Of a stretch of DNA of 24,203 nt, positions 6,063 to 13,136 are shown piece by piece; the first letter of the stretch is position 1; each line of letters starts with the position of its first letter. The DNA is from Clostridiales bacterium (GTDB lineage Bacteria; Bacillota; Clostridia; Christensenellales; Aristaeellaceae), in the NCBI GenBank assembly GCA_004556155.1, contig SFIM01000040.1, forward strand, positions 1 to 24,203. Direction: 5' to 3'. A program made the position numbers and the translations under genes. The notes under the pieces were generated by a model. It had not been told where the DNA came from and searched no databases. It worked only from the letters and a program-made list of their open reading frames with translations.

Positions 6063-7235
6063 ATGCGCTTTGAATTGCCGCCGGGGGCGCTGGAGGTGCT
6101 GCGCAGGCTCAACGCGGCGGGCCATCAGGCCTACGCCGTAGGCGGCTGCGTGCGCGATCTGGCGCGCGGCGTGCCCCCGCATGATTATGATATCTGCACC
6201 AGCGCGCTGCCTGCGCAGACCGAGCGCTGCTTTGCCGGCGAGCGCGTGGTGGAAACAGGGATCAAGCATGGCACCGTGACCGTGCTGATGGCGGGCGAGC
6301 CGTATGAGATCACTACTTTTCGCACAGATGGCGATTATCTGGATGGCCGTCACCCGCAGTCCGTGGCCTTTACCGACAGCCTGACGGAGGATCTGCGCCG
6401 CCGGGATTTCACCATCAACGCCATGGCGTACCATCCCGATATCGGCCTGCGCGATCCCTTTGATGGGCAGGCGGATATCGCCCGGCGCATGATTCGCTGC
6501 GTGGGCGATGCAGGCGCGCGCTTTACCGAGGACGCGCTGCGCATCCTGCGCGCGCTGCGCTTTGCCGCAGAGCTGGGGTTTGATATTGCGCCTGATACCG
6601 CCTGCGCCATGCGCGAATTATCGGGCAGGCTGACGTTGATCAGCCGTGAGCGCATCGCCGCCGAGCTGCTGCGCGCGCTGAATGGCATAAACGCCGTGCC
6701 TGTGCTGCAAGCCTTTGATACGGTGCTGCTGGCCGCGCTGCCGGATTATCCCGCCGCCGCGCTGCCGGAGGCGCTGCATGCGCTTGCTATTCTGCCGCGC
6801 GGGGATACCGTGCTGCGCCTGGCCGCGCTGCTGTCGCCCTGCGGGGAGGCCGGGGCGCGGGCGCTGGCCTCGCTCAAGCCCTCGCGGGCGCTGTCCAGCC
6901 AGGTGCTGGCGCTGACGGCTGCTGCAGGGGAGGATATCTCCCGCGCCGAGCTGCCGCTGTGGCTGGCGCGGCTGGGCGAGGCGCAGCTGCGGCGGCTGCT
7001 GACGCTGCAGGGGCGGGACGACCTGTTATCCTGCCTGCCTGCGCTGATGGCGCAGCATCCGCCCCTGACGCTGGGCGAGCTTCAAATCAACGGCCGCGAC
7101 CTGACCGCTGCCGGGCTGCCTGCCGGGGCGGAGCTTGGCCGCACGCTCAACGCCCTGCATCGCCGCGTGCTGCTGGGGGAGCTGCCCAACGAGCGCGGCG
7201 CGCTGCTGGCGGCGGCGACGAAAATGAAGACATAA
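6063..7235 (+). CDS. cca: CCA tRNA nucleotidyltransferase
   Basis: A 390-residue class II nucleotidyltransferase that builds or repairs the 3'-terminal CCA of tRNA. The catalytic head is clear: GGCVRD at residues 27-32 and the metal-binding DYD at 41-43, then ETGIKHGTVTVL and EITTFRTDGDYLDGRHP. The RRDFTINAMAYHPD motif and the tRNA-binding neck (RMIRCVGDAGARFTEDALRILR) follow. The C-terminus ends in the usual INGRDLTAAGLPAGAELGR pattern. Many clostridial homologues carry an HD phosphohydrolase domain after the neck; here RLAALLSPCGEAG stands where RLAALLHDIGK would be expected, so the HD residues are gone and the region is short. I start at the ATG at 6063, after AGGGGGTG; the open frame extends 49 codons further across the promoter. 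Confidence 0.92.
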   Translation: MRFELPPGALEVLRRLNAAGHQAYAVGGCVRDLARGVPPHDYDICTSALPAQTERCFAGERVVETGIKHGTVTVLMAGEPYEITTFRTDGDYLDGRHPQSVAFTDSLTEDLRRRDFTINAMAYHPDIGLRDPFDGQADIARRMIRCVGDAGARFTEDALRILRALRFAAELGFDIAPDTACAMRELSGRLTLISRERIAAELLRALNGINAVPVLQAFDTVLLAALPDYPAAALPEALHALAILPRGDTVLRLAALLSPCGEAGARALASLKPSRALSSQVLALTAAAGEDISRAELPLWLARLGEAQLRRLLTLQGRDDLLSCLPALMAQHPPLTLGELQINGRDLTAAGLPAGAELGRTLNALHRRVLLGELPNERGALLAAATKMKT

Positions 7236-7273
7236 AGCGTGCAAACAAGTGTTCGCATTTTTCCTGCATCCCC

Positions 7274-7302
7274 TTGTGAGAAGGGCGCGAATATGCTATA
7301 AT
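7274..7302 (+). promoter_or_regulatory. Promoter of rimO-pgsA-pncC
   Basis: TTGTGA (7274-7279), a 17-bp spacer and a perfect TATAAT (7297-7302) lie 34 bases before the rimO ATG. Confidence 0.75.
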
Positions 7303-7336
7303 ATGCGCGTAATTTATCTCCCCGGAGGCTTTTTGT

Positions 7337-8650
7337 ATGAAGATTGGCGTTGTTTCCCTGGGATGCGTGAAAAACCGCGTGGATACGGAGCAGATGCTGT
7401 CGCTGCTCACCCAGGCGGGGCACGAGTTTACCACCGATCCCGCGCAGGCGGAGGTGCTGCTGGTGAACACCTGCGGCTTTATCGACCCTGCCAAGGAGGA
7501 GAGCATCCAGACTATCCTGGAAATGGCGCAGTATAAGCGCACGGGCCGCTGCAAAAAGCTGATCGTCACCGGCTGCCTTGCCCAGCGCTATGGCGACGCG
7601 CTGCTGAGCGATATGCCCGAGATCGACGCGCTGCTGGGCGTGAACCAGTACGCGCAGATTGTGCAGGCGGTGGAGGAAGCCATGCAGGGCGAACGTGTGG
7701 ATCTGCGCGCCCGCAGCAATCAGATGCTGGAGTGCGGCCGCGTGCTGACCACCCCGGCCTATTCCGCCTATGTGCGCATCGGCGAGGGCTGCAACAACCG
7801 CTGCGCCTATTGCGCCATCCCGCTGATCCGCGGCGGCTATCGCTCGCGCGATGAGCAGGCCATCCTGGATGAAATGCGCATGCTTTCGCAAAACGGCGCG
7901 AAGGAGCAGATCCTTATTTCCCAGGATACCTCCCGCTATGGCAGTGATTGCGGCGGCAGCCTGCGCGGGCTGATTGCCAGGGCTGCGCTGGTGCCCGGCG
8001 TGGAATGGCTGCGCGTGCTGTATATGTATCCCGATGAAATCGACGAAGCGCTGCTGGAGGAAATGGCCAGGCACGATAACGTGTGTAAGTATCTGGATCT
8101 GCCGCTGCAGCACGCCTCGCCCAGCGTGCTGCGCCGCATGAACCGCCGCGGCGATATCAACGACGCCAGGCGCCTGCTGCTGCGCGCGCGGGAGATGGGC
8201 TTTACCCTGCGGACGACCTTTATCGTGGGCTTCCCCGGCGAAACGCAGGAGGATTTCCAGCAGCTGATGGACTTCACGCGCGAGGTGCGCTTTGACCGCA
8301 TGGGCGCGTTCAAGTATTCCCAGGAGGAGGATACCCCCGCCGCCGCCATGCCTGATCAGGTGCCGGAGGAAATCAAGGAGGCGCGGCTGTCGCAGCTGAT
8401 GGCGCTGCAGGCCGGTATCAGCCGCGAGCTGAACGAGCGGCGCGTGGGCAGCGAATGCCGCGTGCTGGTGACGGGCTTTGACGGTATGCTCTATACCGGC
8501 CGCAGCGAGATGGAAGCGCCGGACTCGGACGGCAGCATCCTCTTTACCGCCCCGCGGGAGCTGACCCCCGGCGAGTTTGTGCGCGTGCGCATTGTGCGCG
8601 CTGATACCTATGATCTGTATGGCAAGCTGTGTGAGGAGGAAGAAGCATGA
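7337..8650 (+). CDS. rimO: Ribosomal protein uS12 methylthiotransferase RimO
   Basis: A 437-residue radical SAM enzyme that adds a methylthio group to an aspartate of ribosomal protein S12, acting in the cytoplasm. The N-terminal UPF0004 domain carries its three cluster cysteines (C10 in SLGCVKNRVD, C46 in NTCGFI, C80 in VTGCLAQRY). The radical SAM CxxxCxxC motif is at C152, C156 and C159 (GCNNRCAYC), followed by IPLIRGGYRSR. The C-terminus is a TRAM domain (about residues 370-437, with GYDG-like FDGMLYTGRSEMEAPDSDG). The SLGCVKN start and the short TRAM domain favour RimO over MiaB. GGAGG precedes the ATG. The stop overlaps the pgsA start by four bases (ATGA), so the two genes are translationally coupled. 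Confidence 0.95.
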   Translation: MKIGVVSLGCVKNRVDTEQMLSLLTQAGHEFTTDPAQAEVLLVNTCGFIDPAKEESIQTILEMAQYKRTGRCKKLIVTGCLAQRYGDALLSDMPEIDALLGVNQYAQIVQAVEEAMQGERVDLRARSNQMLECGRVLTTPAYSAYVRIGEGCNNRCAYCAIPLIRGGYRSRDEQAILDEMRMLSQNGAKEQILISQDTSRYGSDCGGSLRGLIARAALVPGVEWLRVLYMYPDEIDEALLEEMARHDNVCKYLDLPLQHASPSVLRRMNRRGDINDARRLLLRAREMGFTLRTTFIVGFPGETQEDFQQLMDFTREVRFDRMGAFKYSQEEDTPAAAMPDQVPEEIKEARLSQLMALQAGISRELNERRVGSECRVLVTGFDGMLYTGRSEMEAPDSDGSILFTAPRELTPGEFVRVRIVRADTYDLYGKLCEEEEA

Positions 8651-9168
8651 ACCTGCCAAACAAGCTGACGCTGCTGCGCATCGCGCTGGTGCCGGTATGC
8701 CTGATTTTGCTTTACGCCGGGCAGTTTGTCTGGTCGGCCGCGGTATTTGCGCTGGCGTGCGTGACGGATTTTCTGGATGGCAAGATCGCGCGCAGGAACA
8801 AGCTGATCACGAACTTTGGCAAATTTGCCGATCCCATCGCCGATAAAATCCTCACCGTCACGATGATGATTTTCCTGTCCTCGCTGCATATGCTGCCCGT
8901 ATGGCTGCCGGTTATCGTGGTCATCCGCGAACTGATGGTGGACGGCCTGCGCCTGATCGCCATGGAAAAGGGGCGCGTGGTGGCGGCGGGCTGGAGCGGC
9001 AAGATCAAGACGGTATTGCAGATGATCACCATCCTGACCGCGCTGCTGCTGTTCAATGAGCACTACATCAACATCCTCAGCCTGGCGGTATGCGCGCTGA
9101 CCATTTTCTCCGGCGTGCAGTACTTCTGGGAGCTGCGCGATCTGTTCAGGGAGGATTTTGGCAAATGA
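8647..9168 (+). CDS. pgsA: CDP-diacylglycerol-glycerol-3-phosphate 3-phosphatidyltransferase
   Basis: A 173-residue integral membrane enzyme that makes phosphatidylglycerol phosphate from CDP-diacylglycerol and glycerol-3-phosphate, the committed step to phosphatidylglycerol and cardiolipin. The CDP-alcohol phosphotransferase signature is complete: D41, D44-G45, A48-R49, G58, D62 and D66 (TDFLDGKIARR and GKFADPIADK). The start MNLPNKLTLLRIALVP is typical of PgsA, and about four to five membrane helices follow. The length fits the family (about 175-190). The gene overlaps rimO by 4 bases and pncC by 4 bases. rimO-pgsA-cinA/pncC-recA is a conserved order in Bacillota, which strengthens the call. 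Confidence 0.94.
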   Translation: MNLPNKLTLLRIALVPVCLILLYAGQFVWSAAVFALACVTDFLDGKIARRNKLITNFGKFADPIADKILTVTMMIFLSSLHMLPVWLPVIVVIRELMVDGLRLIAMEKGRVVAAGWSGKIKTVLQMITILTALLLFNEHYINILSLAVCALTIFSGVQYFWELRDLFREDFGK

Positions 9169-9614
9169 CGGCGGCGGAGCTTGTGGCGCTGCTGACCGCG
9201 CGCGGGCAGACGCTGGGCTGCGCCGAGAGCCTGACGGGCGGCCTGCTGACGGATGCGATTGTGCAGGTTCCGGGCGCCAGCCGGGTGCTGATGGGCGGCA
9301 TTGTGGCCTACGACGAGGGGCGCAAGCAGACGCTGCTGGGCGTATCGGCGCAGGCATTGGAGCGTTATACAGCGGTGAGCGCGCAGGTAGCCTGTGAGAT
9401 GGCGCTGGGCGCGCGCCGGGTGCTGGCGGTGGACTATGCTGTCTCCACGACCGGCTATGCCGGGCCGGACGGCGCGGACGTAGGGCTGGTGTATGTCGCC
9501 TATGCCGGGCCGGATGGCGTGCGGGCGCGGGAGCATCGCTTTGCGGGCGATCGCGGCGAGATTCGCCGTCAGGCGGTTGCCGCTGCGCTGGCGCTATTGG
9601 CAGAGAATATATAA
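9165..9614 (+). CDS. pncC: CinA C-terminal domain protein, nicotinamide-nucleotide amidohydrolase
   Basis: A 149-residue stand-alone CinA C-terminal domain. Such proteins deamidate nicotinamide mononucleotide to nicotinic acid mononucleotide in pyridine nucleotide salvage. Key motifs are CAESLTGGLL, with the likely nucleophile S22, then GGIVAYDEGRKQTLLGV and STTGYAGPDG. I start at the ATG at 9165 because GGGAGG sits 9 bases upstream and because it gives a 4-base overlap with pgsA; the open frame extends 25 codons upstream inside pgsA. In many Bacillota the full two-domain CinA (about 410 residues) occupies this place before recA. Here the N-terminal MoCF-like domain is absent. Confidence 0.88.
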   Translation: MTAAELVALLTARGQTLGCAESLTGGLLTDAIVQVPGASRVLMGGIVAYDEGRKQTLLGVSAQALERYTAVSAQVACEMALGARRVLAVDYAVSTTGYAGPDGADVGLVYVAYAGPDGVRAREHRFAGDRGEIRRQAVAAALALLAENI

Positions 9615-9624
9615 GAGGACGAGG

Positions 9625-9891
9625 AAGAGAACGGTACTTTCTTGGAGCCATAGCGCCGCCGCAGGCGGCTGAGGGCGCGCAATTTTGTAAATTGCCGCCC
9701 GAAACCCGCGCTTGCCGTAAGGCAGTAGCAGTGGCCCTGGCCACCTGCCGCCCCCCTGCCGCCCCCGCGACAGTGCTGCCTTTCAGTTTAATTTAATAGA
9801 CTTTCACGTCACACACAGGTTCTTTGTTACTTTCTTCCCTGAAGAAAGTAACGTATCCTTCGTTCCTTATCCCCCTCGTTTCTCACGAAAC
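9625..9891 (+). other. Hairpin-rich non-coding spacer upstream of recA
   Basis: The 311 bp between pncC and recA holds no supported gene but a chain of hairpins. They are GCCGCC/GGCGGC near 9652-9670, a long stem GGGCG..CAATTT/AAATTG..CGCCC near 9674-9703, TGCC/GGCA with a GTAA loop near 9714-9724, GTGGCC/GGCCAC near 9731-9744, a perfect 12-bp stem with a three-base loop (9826-9837 with 9841-9852), and GTTTC/GAAAC at 9878-9891. Between them is a C-rich strand (9746-9770). The chain of stems resembles a dispersed structured repeat or a structured leader. No clear sigma-A promoter and no GAAC-N4-GTTC SOS box is visible here. Confidence 0.6.
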
Positions 9892-9925
9892 TTCAAAACT
9901 TTAATGATATAAGGAGATACCGCAC

Positions 9926-11014
9926 ATGGCCAAGAAAGCAGACGAAGCAAAGAACGCGAAACTGATGGACGATCGCGCCAAGGCGCTGGAGACCACGCTG
10001 GCCTCGCTGGAAAAGCAGTTTGGCAAGGGTACCGTGATGAAGCTGGGTGAGCAGGCGCACATGAAGGTGGACGTGGTGCCCACCGGCTGCCTGGAGCTGG
10101 ATCTGGCGCTGGGCGTGGGCGGCATCCCCAAGGGCCGTATCATCGAGATCTACGGCCCCGAGTCCTCGGGCAAAACCACGGTCGCCCTGCATATCGTGGC
10201 CGAGTCCCAAAAGCGCGGCGGCATCGCGGCCTTTATCGACGCCGAGCACGCGCTGGATCCCGACTACGCTAAAAAGCTGGGCGTGAACATTGACGAGCTT
10301 TACGTCAGCCAGCCCTCCACCGGCGAGGACGCGCTGGAAATCTGCGAGGCGCTGGTGCGCTCGGGCGCAGTGGATATCGTGGTGGTGGACTCCGTGGCCG
10401 CGCTGGTGCCGCGCGCCGAAATCGACGGCGAGATGGGCGACAGCTTTGTCGGCCTGCAGGCGCGGTTGATGAGCCAGGCGCTGCGCAAGCTGGCCGGCGT
10501 GGTCAATAAGACCAACGCCATCGTGATCTTTATCAACCAGCTGCGTGAAAAGGTGGGCGTGATGTACGGCAACCCCGAGGTCACCACCGGCGGCCGCGCG
10601 CTGAAGTTCTACTCCTCCGTGCGCCTGGATGTGCGCCGCGGTGAGCAGCTCAAGAACGGCCCCACCGTCATCGGCAACCGCACCAAGATCAAGGTGGTTA
10701 AGAACAAGGTGGCCCCGCCCTTCCGCACGGCGGAATTCGATCTGCTCTATGGCGAGGGCATCAGCCGCGAGGGCACCATCCTGGATATGGCCGTGGAGCG
10801 CGATATCATCCATAAGAGCGGCGCGTGGTTCAGCTATAAGGACGAGCGCATTGCCCAGGGCCGCGAGAATACCCGCCAGTACCTGAAGGATCATCCCGAA
10901 ATGCGTGAGGAAGTGGAAAACGCCATCCGCGCCACCTTCCAGGCTGTAGAGGTACCCCAGGATGAGGATCCTGCGCCTGAAATGCCGGAATCTGAGTTCG
11001 AAGATATCGAGTAA
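9926..11014 (+). CDS. recA: RecA recombinase
   Basis: A 362-residue RecA, the ATP-dependent strand-exchange protein and SOS coprotease. The N-terminal helix region is followed by the Walker A motif GPESSGKTT at residues 77-85, Walker B (IVVVDSVAALVP), the L1 loop EIDGEMGDSFVGLQARLMSQALRKL region, and L2 around NAIVIFINQLREKVGVMYGNPEVTTGGRALKFY. The acidic C-terminal tail ends APEMPESEFEDIE. Length and start (AAGGAG, 8 bases before ATG) are normal. Its position after pgsA-pncC is the usual one. The last 42 bases recur at 11225-11266 beyond a structured repeat, in the same reading frame, so the 3' end of this gene has been rearranged. No SOS box is seen, so regulation by LexA is not supported by sequence. 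Confidence 0.97.
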   Translation: MAKKADEAKNAKLMDDRAKALETTLASLEKQFGKGTVMKLGEQAHMKVDVVPTGCLELDLALGVGGIPKGRIIEIYGPESSGKTTVALHIVAESQKRGGIAAFIDAEHALDPDYAKKLGVNIDELYVSQPSTGEDALEICEALVRSGAVDIVVVDSVAALVPRAEIDGEMGDSFVGLQARLMSQALRKLAGVVNKTNAIVIFINQLREKVGVMYGNPEVTTGGRALKFYSSVRLDVRRGEQLKNGPTVIGNRTKIKVVKNKVAPPFRTAEFDLLYGEGISREGTILDMAVERDIIHKSGAWFSYKDERIAQGRENTRQYLKDHPEMREEVENAIRATFQAVEVPQDEDPAPEMPESEFEDIE

Positions 11015-11266
11015 ATGGCCGATGAAAGTCAGCTGAAGCAGACTTTCATCGGGACTGCAGATTTTCTTGCGCTGCAAAGCAGCGCGGGCAGAAAATCTGA
11101 TAGGAATGAAAATTTCCTTTCGGAGGAAACCTCCTTCGGAAATTTTCTCCTCGCGCCGCACATGTCGCCGCTCCGGATTAAAATGCCGCCAGAGGCGGCG
11201 GAAAAGAGCTGCTGCGGTGTTCCCGCGCCTGAAATGCCGGAATCTGAGTTCGAAGATATTGAGTAA
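10973..11266 (+). repeat. 42-bp duplication of the recA tail flanking repeat copy 3
   Basis: Positions 10973-11014 (end of recA, including TAA) recur at 11225-11266 with one C/T change (41 of 42 identical). The two units enclose 210 bp that are almost entirely repeat copy 3. The unit spacing (252 bp) is a multiple of three. As a result, an in-frame open reading stretch starting ATG GCC right after the recA stop (11015-11266, 83 codons) ends in the same PAPEMPESEFEDIE tail. That stretch has no ribosome site of its own and mostly encodes hairpins, so I do not call it a gene. Confidence 0.9.
11021..11224 (+). repeat. Structured intergenic repeat, copy 3 (inserted at the recA end)
   Basis: This element has the same module order and linkers as copy 2, with different but still paired stems. 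Module 1 is GATGAAAGTC/GACTTTCATC (11021-11030 with 11041-11050). Module 2 is CAGATTTTCT/AGAAAATCTG (11058-11067 with 11090-11099) enclosing CGCTGC/GCAGCG. Module 3 is GAAAATTTCC/GGAAATTTTC (11108-11117 with 11138-11147) enclosing GGAGG/CCTCC. The linker CTCCTCGCGCCGCACATG to CGGATTA is conserved. Module 4 is GCCGCC/GGCGGC (11185-11190 with 11194-11199). The CTTTTTTGACAATCTG tail of copies 1 and 2 is absent. Confidence 0.82.
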
Positions 11267-11283
11267 TAAGCGCTGCGGCGTGC

Positions 11284-11330
11284 GCATTCGCGCTTCCGCT
11301 TTTCGGCGGAGGCGCGATGCTTTTTAATTT
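11284..11330 (+). terminator. Terminator of recA
   Basis: A GC-rich stem (11284-11299 with 11306-11320, one bulge and one wobble, loop TTTTC) is followed by TTTTTAATTTT. It lies beyond the duplicated recA tail, so the recA transcript should include repeat copy 3. Confidence 0.8.
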
Positions 11331-11388
11331 TAATAACGATTTTAATACGAAAAGACCCAGGTTTTTGCAATAAATCGCCTTTTATCGA

Positions 11389-11417
11389 TTGCCTTTATGC
11401 AAAAAATTTGGTATACT
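11389..11417 (+). promoter_or_regulatory. Promoter of rex
   Basis: TTGCCT (11389-11394), a 17-bp spacer and TATACT (11412-11417) lie 56 bases before the rex GTG. I see no full TTGTTAA-N4-TTAACAA Rex site overlapping it. Confidence 0.65.
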
Positions 11418-11472
11418 ATATCCAAGCATTTCATACATTCCCGAAAGTTCGGCAAAAGGAGGTTTTCTTACC

Positions 11473-12135
11473 GTGGCGGAAAAAGACACGCGCGAATTAT
11501 CCGTGCAGGGCGTAAAGCGCCTTCCTTATTATCTTAAATACCTCAAGGAGCTGGAGGCCAGCAATACCCCCTATGTGCCTGCCGCCGCCATTGCCGATTC
11601 GCTGGGCATTTACGAGGTGCAGGTGCGCAAGGATCTGGCCGCCGTCAGCAGCCAGCCCGGCAAGCCGCGCGTGGGCTTCTGCGTGCATGGGCTGATCGAA
11701 GACATCCAGCATTTTCTGGGCTATGATAACGCCAATGTGGCCGTGCTGGTGGGCGCGGGTCATCTGGGGCAGGCGCTGCTGAGCTATGGCGAGTTTGCGC
11801 ACTACGGGCTCAAGATTGCCGCCGCCTTTGACAACAATCCCGATTTGCAGGGCAGCAGCATTCACGGCTGCCCGGTATACGGCATGGATATGCTGCCCAT
11901 CGTGTGCCAGCAGAACAACATTCCCATCGGCATCATCACCACCCCCGCGCAGTACGCGCAGGATGTGTGCGATCAGCTGGTTGCCGCCGGGTGCAAGGCC
12001 ATCTGGAATTTCGCCCATGTGCATCTGTATGTGCCGGAGGGCACGCTGGTGCAGAATGAGGATATGGCTGTGTCCTTCGCGCTGCTGTCCAACCGCCTGG
12101 CCAAGACCATGCGCACCGGCCCGGAGGAAGCGTAA
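11473..12135 (+). CDS. rex: Redox-sensing transcriptional repressor Rex
   Basis: A 220-residue Rex repressor that senses the NADH/NAD+ ratio and controls fermentative and hydrogen metabolism genes in Gram-positive bacteria. The N-terminal winged helix (residues 12-70) includes RLPYYLKYLKEL and the recognition region SLGIYEVQVRKDLAAVS. The Rossmann fold has GAGHLGQALLSY at 94-105 and FDNNP after the second strand. The C-terminal domain-swap helix is at the end (VSFALLSNRLAKTM). I start at the GTG at 11473 because AGGAGG lies 10 bases upstream and family members begin about there; the open frame would otherwise extend 28 codons into the promoter. It is followed by a terminator and then the DRTGG-ATPase-hydrogenase-like cluster, a plausible Rex-controlled set. 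Confidence 0.94.
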   Translation: MAEKDTRELSVQGVKRLPYYLKYLKELEASNTPYVPAAAIADSLGIYEVQVRKDLAAVSSQPGKPRVGFCVHGLIEDIQHFLGYDNANVAVLVGAGHLGQALLSYGEFAHYGLKIAAAFDNNPDLQGSSIHGCPVYGMDMLPIVCQQNNIPIGIITTPAQYAQDVCDQLVAAGCKAIWNFAHVHLYVPEGTLVQNEDMAVSFALLSNRLAKTMRTGPEEA

Positions 12136-12163
12136 GCGCTTCGATCAATTTATATCGAGAATT

Positions 12164-12199
12164 ATATGCCTTTCTTATTGACAGAAGGGCATATTTTTT
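12164..12199 (+). terminator. Terminator of rex
   Basis: ATATGCCTTTC (12164-12174) pairs with GAAGGGCATAT (12184-12194, one wobble), followed by a run of T to 12199. Confidence 0.85.
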
Positions 12200-12237
12200 A
12201 TATAGTTATTAGGATGAAAGATGAAATAATCTATCGC

Positions 12238-12271
12238 CGAAAGCACGAGCTTTAACAAATTTGCGCTTTCG
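12238..12271. promoter_or_regulatory. Inverted repeat before the DRTGG gene, possible operator
   Basis: CGAAAGC (12238-12244) and GCTTTCG (12265-12271) are perfect inverted arms around 20 AT-rich bases. The centre includes TTAACAA (12252-12258), which equals one half of the Rex consensus. The other half is not visible, so Rex binding is only a suggestion. I could not place a confident promoter in 12200-12290. Confidence 0.3.
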
Positions 12272-12295
12272 ACAATCGCGTGAAAGGAAAAAACG

Positions 12296-12670
12296 ATGAC
12301 AATTGCGGATATGGTAAGCGTGCTGCACGCCCGCGTGCTGTGCGGGGAGGAGCGCCTGGCTACCCCCGTGTATACGGCCTGCTGCTCGGATCTGATGAGC
12401 GACGTGCTGGCCTTTGTAAATGAAAAAACCGTGCTGATCACCGGCCTTACCAACCATCATGTGCTGCGCACGGCGGACATGCTGGATCTCAAGTGCCTGG
12501 TGTTCGCCCGCGGCAAGGTGCCCGGCGAGGAGCTGCTGGAGCAGGCGCAGGAGCAGGGCCTGGTGGTGATGACCACCCGCGAGACCGCCTTTACTGCCTG
12601 CGGGCTTTTGTATCAGGCCGGGCTGCGCGGCGTGCCCATCGAATGGCCGGAAAACGAGGCGCAGAAATGA
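12296..12670 (+). CDS. DRTGG domain protein of a hydrogenase-linked cluster
   Basis: A 124-residue soluble protein that reads as a single DRTGG-type domain (PF07085), a small alpha/beta fold also found in phosphotransacetylase regulatory regions. The sequence has no catalytic motif I recognise. Typical elements are the VLITGLTNHHVLRTADMLDLK centre and the GLVVMTTRETAFTACGLLY segment, followed by GVPIEW at the end. Stand-alone proteins of this type are known beside Rex, GHKL ATPases and [FeFe]-hydrogenase-like proteins in Clostridia. GAAAGG precedes the ATG. The stop overlaps the next start by four bases, so it is coupled to the ATPase. A ligand-sensing or partner-binding role is inference. 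Confidence 0.75.
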   Translation: MTIADMVSVLHARVLCGEERLATPVYTACCSDLMSDVLAFVNEKTVLITGLTNHHVLRTADMLDLKCLVFARGKVPGEELLEQAQEQGLVVMTTRETAFTACGLLYQAGLRGVPIEWPENEAQK

Positions 12671-13092
12671 CGGCCTTGATTCATCAGGAATACCCCATCG
12701 CCGCCGAGGATTATACCCGCGCGGGCGAGGCCTCGGCCGATATCAAGCGCAGGCTCAAGCAGCTGGGCGTGTCCAGCATGGTGCTGCGCCGCGTGGCCGT
12801 GGCCAGCTATGAGGTGGAGCTGAACCTGGTAATCCACTCCCGCGGCGGCGTGCTGACCCTGGAGGTGGAGCCCGACCGCGTGCGGCTGGTATCGCGCGAT
12901 GTGGGGCCGGGCATCCCGGATGTGGAGCTGGCCATGCGCGAGGGCTATTCCACCGCCAATGAGGAGGCGCGCAGCCTGGGCTTTGGCGCGGGCATGGGCC
13001 TGCCCAATATGAAGCGCAACGCCGATCAGTTTGCCATTGAAAGCGCGGTGGGCGTGGGTACGACGATTGAAATGAGCTTCTGTCTGCAATAA
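12667..13092 (+). CDS. GHKL ATP-binding protein, anti-sigma factor/RsbT-like
   Basis: A 141-residue single-domain HATPase of the GHKL class, like the kinases SpoIIAB, RsbW and RsbT. The N box is EVELNLVIHS (E and N spaced as in ATP/Mg-binding domains). The G1 box is DVGPGIPD and the G2 box GFGAGMGLPNM, and the end VGVGTTIEMSF matches the last strands of the fold. There is no sensor, membrane segment or phospho-acceptor histidine, so it is not a normal sensor kinase. It starts inside the stop of the DRTGG gene (ATGA) and precedes the hydrogenase-like gene by 44 bp. It may phosphorylate or bind a partner in response to the iron-sulfur protein; that is inference from neighbourhood. Confidence 0.85.
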   Translation: MTALIHQEYPIAAEDYTRAGEASADIKRRLKQLGVSSMVLRRVAVASYEVELNLVIHSRGGVLTLEVEPDRVRLVSRDVGPGIPDVELAMREGYSTANEEARSLGFGAGMGLPNMKRNADQFAIESAVGVGTTIEMSFCLQ

Positions 13093-13136
13093 ATATCCAT
13101 ACGCTTTGACGCTGCTATGAAAGGGAATTAAACATC

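Noticed and set aside
7082..8659. A 525-codon open frame on the minus strand opposite rimO, with similar long frames opposite recA (9893-11287), the hydrogenase-like gene (13128-14378) and the 19816 gene.
   Set aside because: They mirror strongly supported genes, have low-complexity His/Gln/Ala/Arg-rich translations, and lack ribosome sites. Such frames are expected opposite GC-rich codons.
9780..9925. Search for a LexA/DinR SOS box upstream of recA.
   Set aside because: No CGAAC-N4-GTTCG-like site is present. GTTTC-N4-GAAAC at 9878-9891 has the wrong orientation and looks like a small hairpin.
11015..11266. An 83-codon frame starting ATG directly after the recA stop and ending in the RecA tail sequence.
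   Set aside because: It has no ribosome site, most of it is the hairpin element, and its end is explained by the 42-bp duplication. It is kept as a repeat and a finding, not as a gene.
11330..11472. A Rex operator controlling rex itself.
   Set aside because: No paired TTGTTAA/TTAACAA or TTGTGA/TCACAA halves could be found around the promoter.
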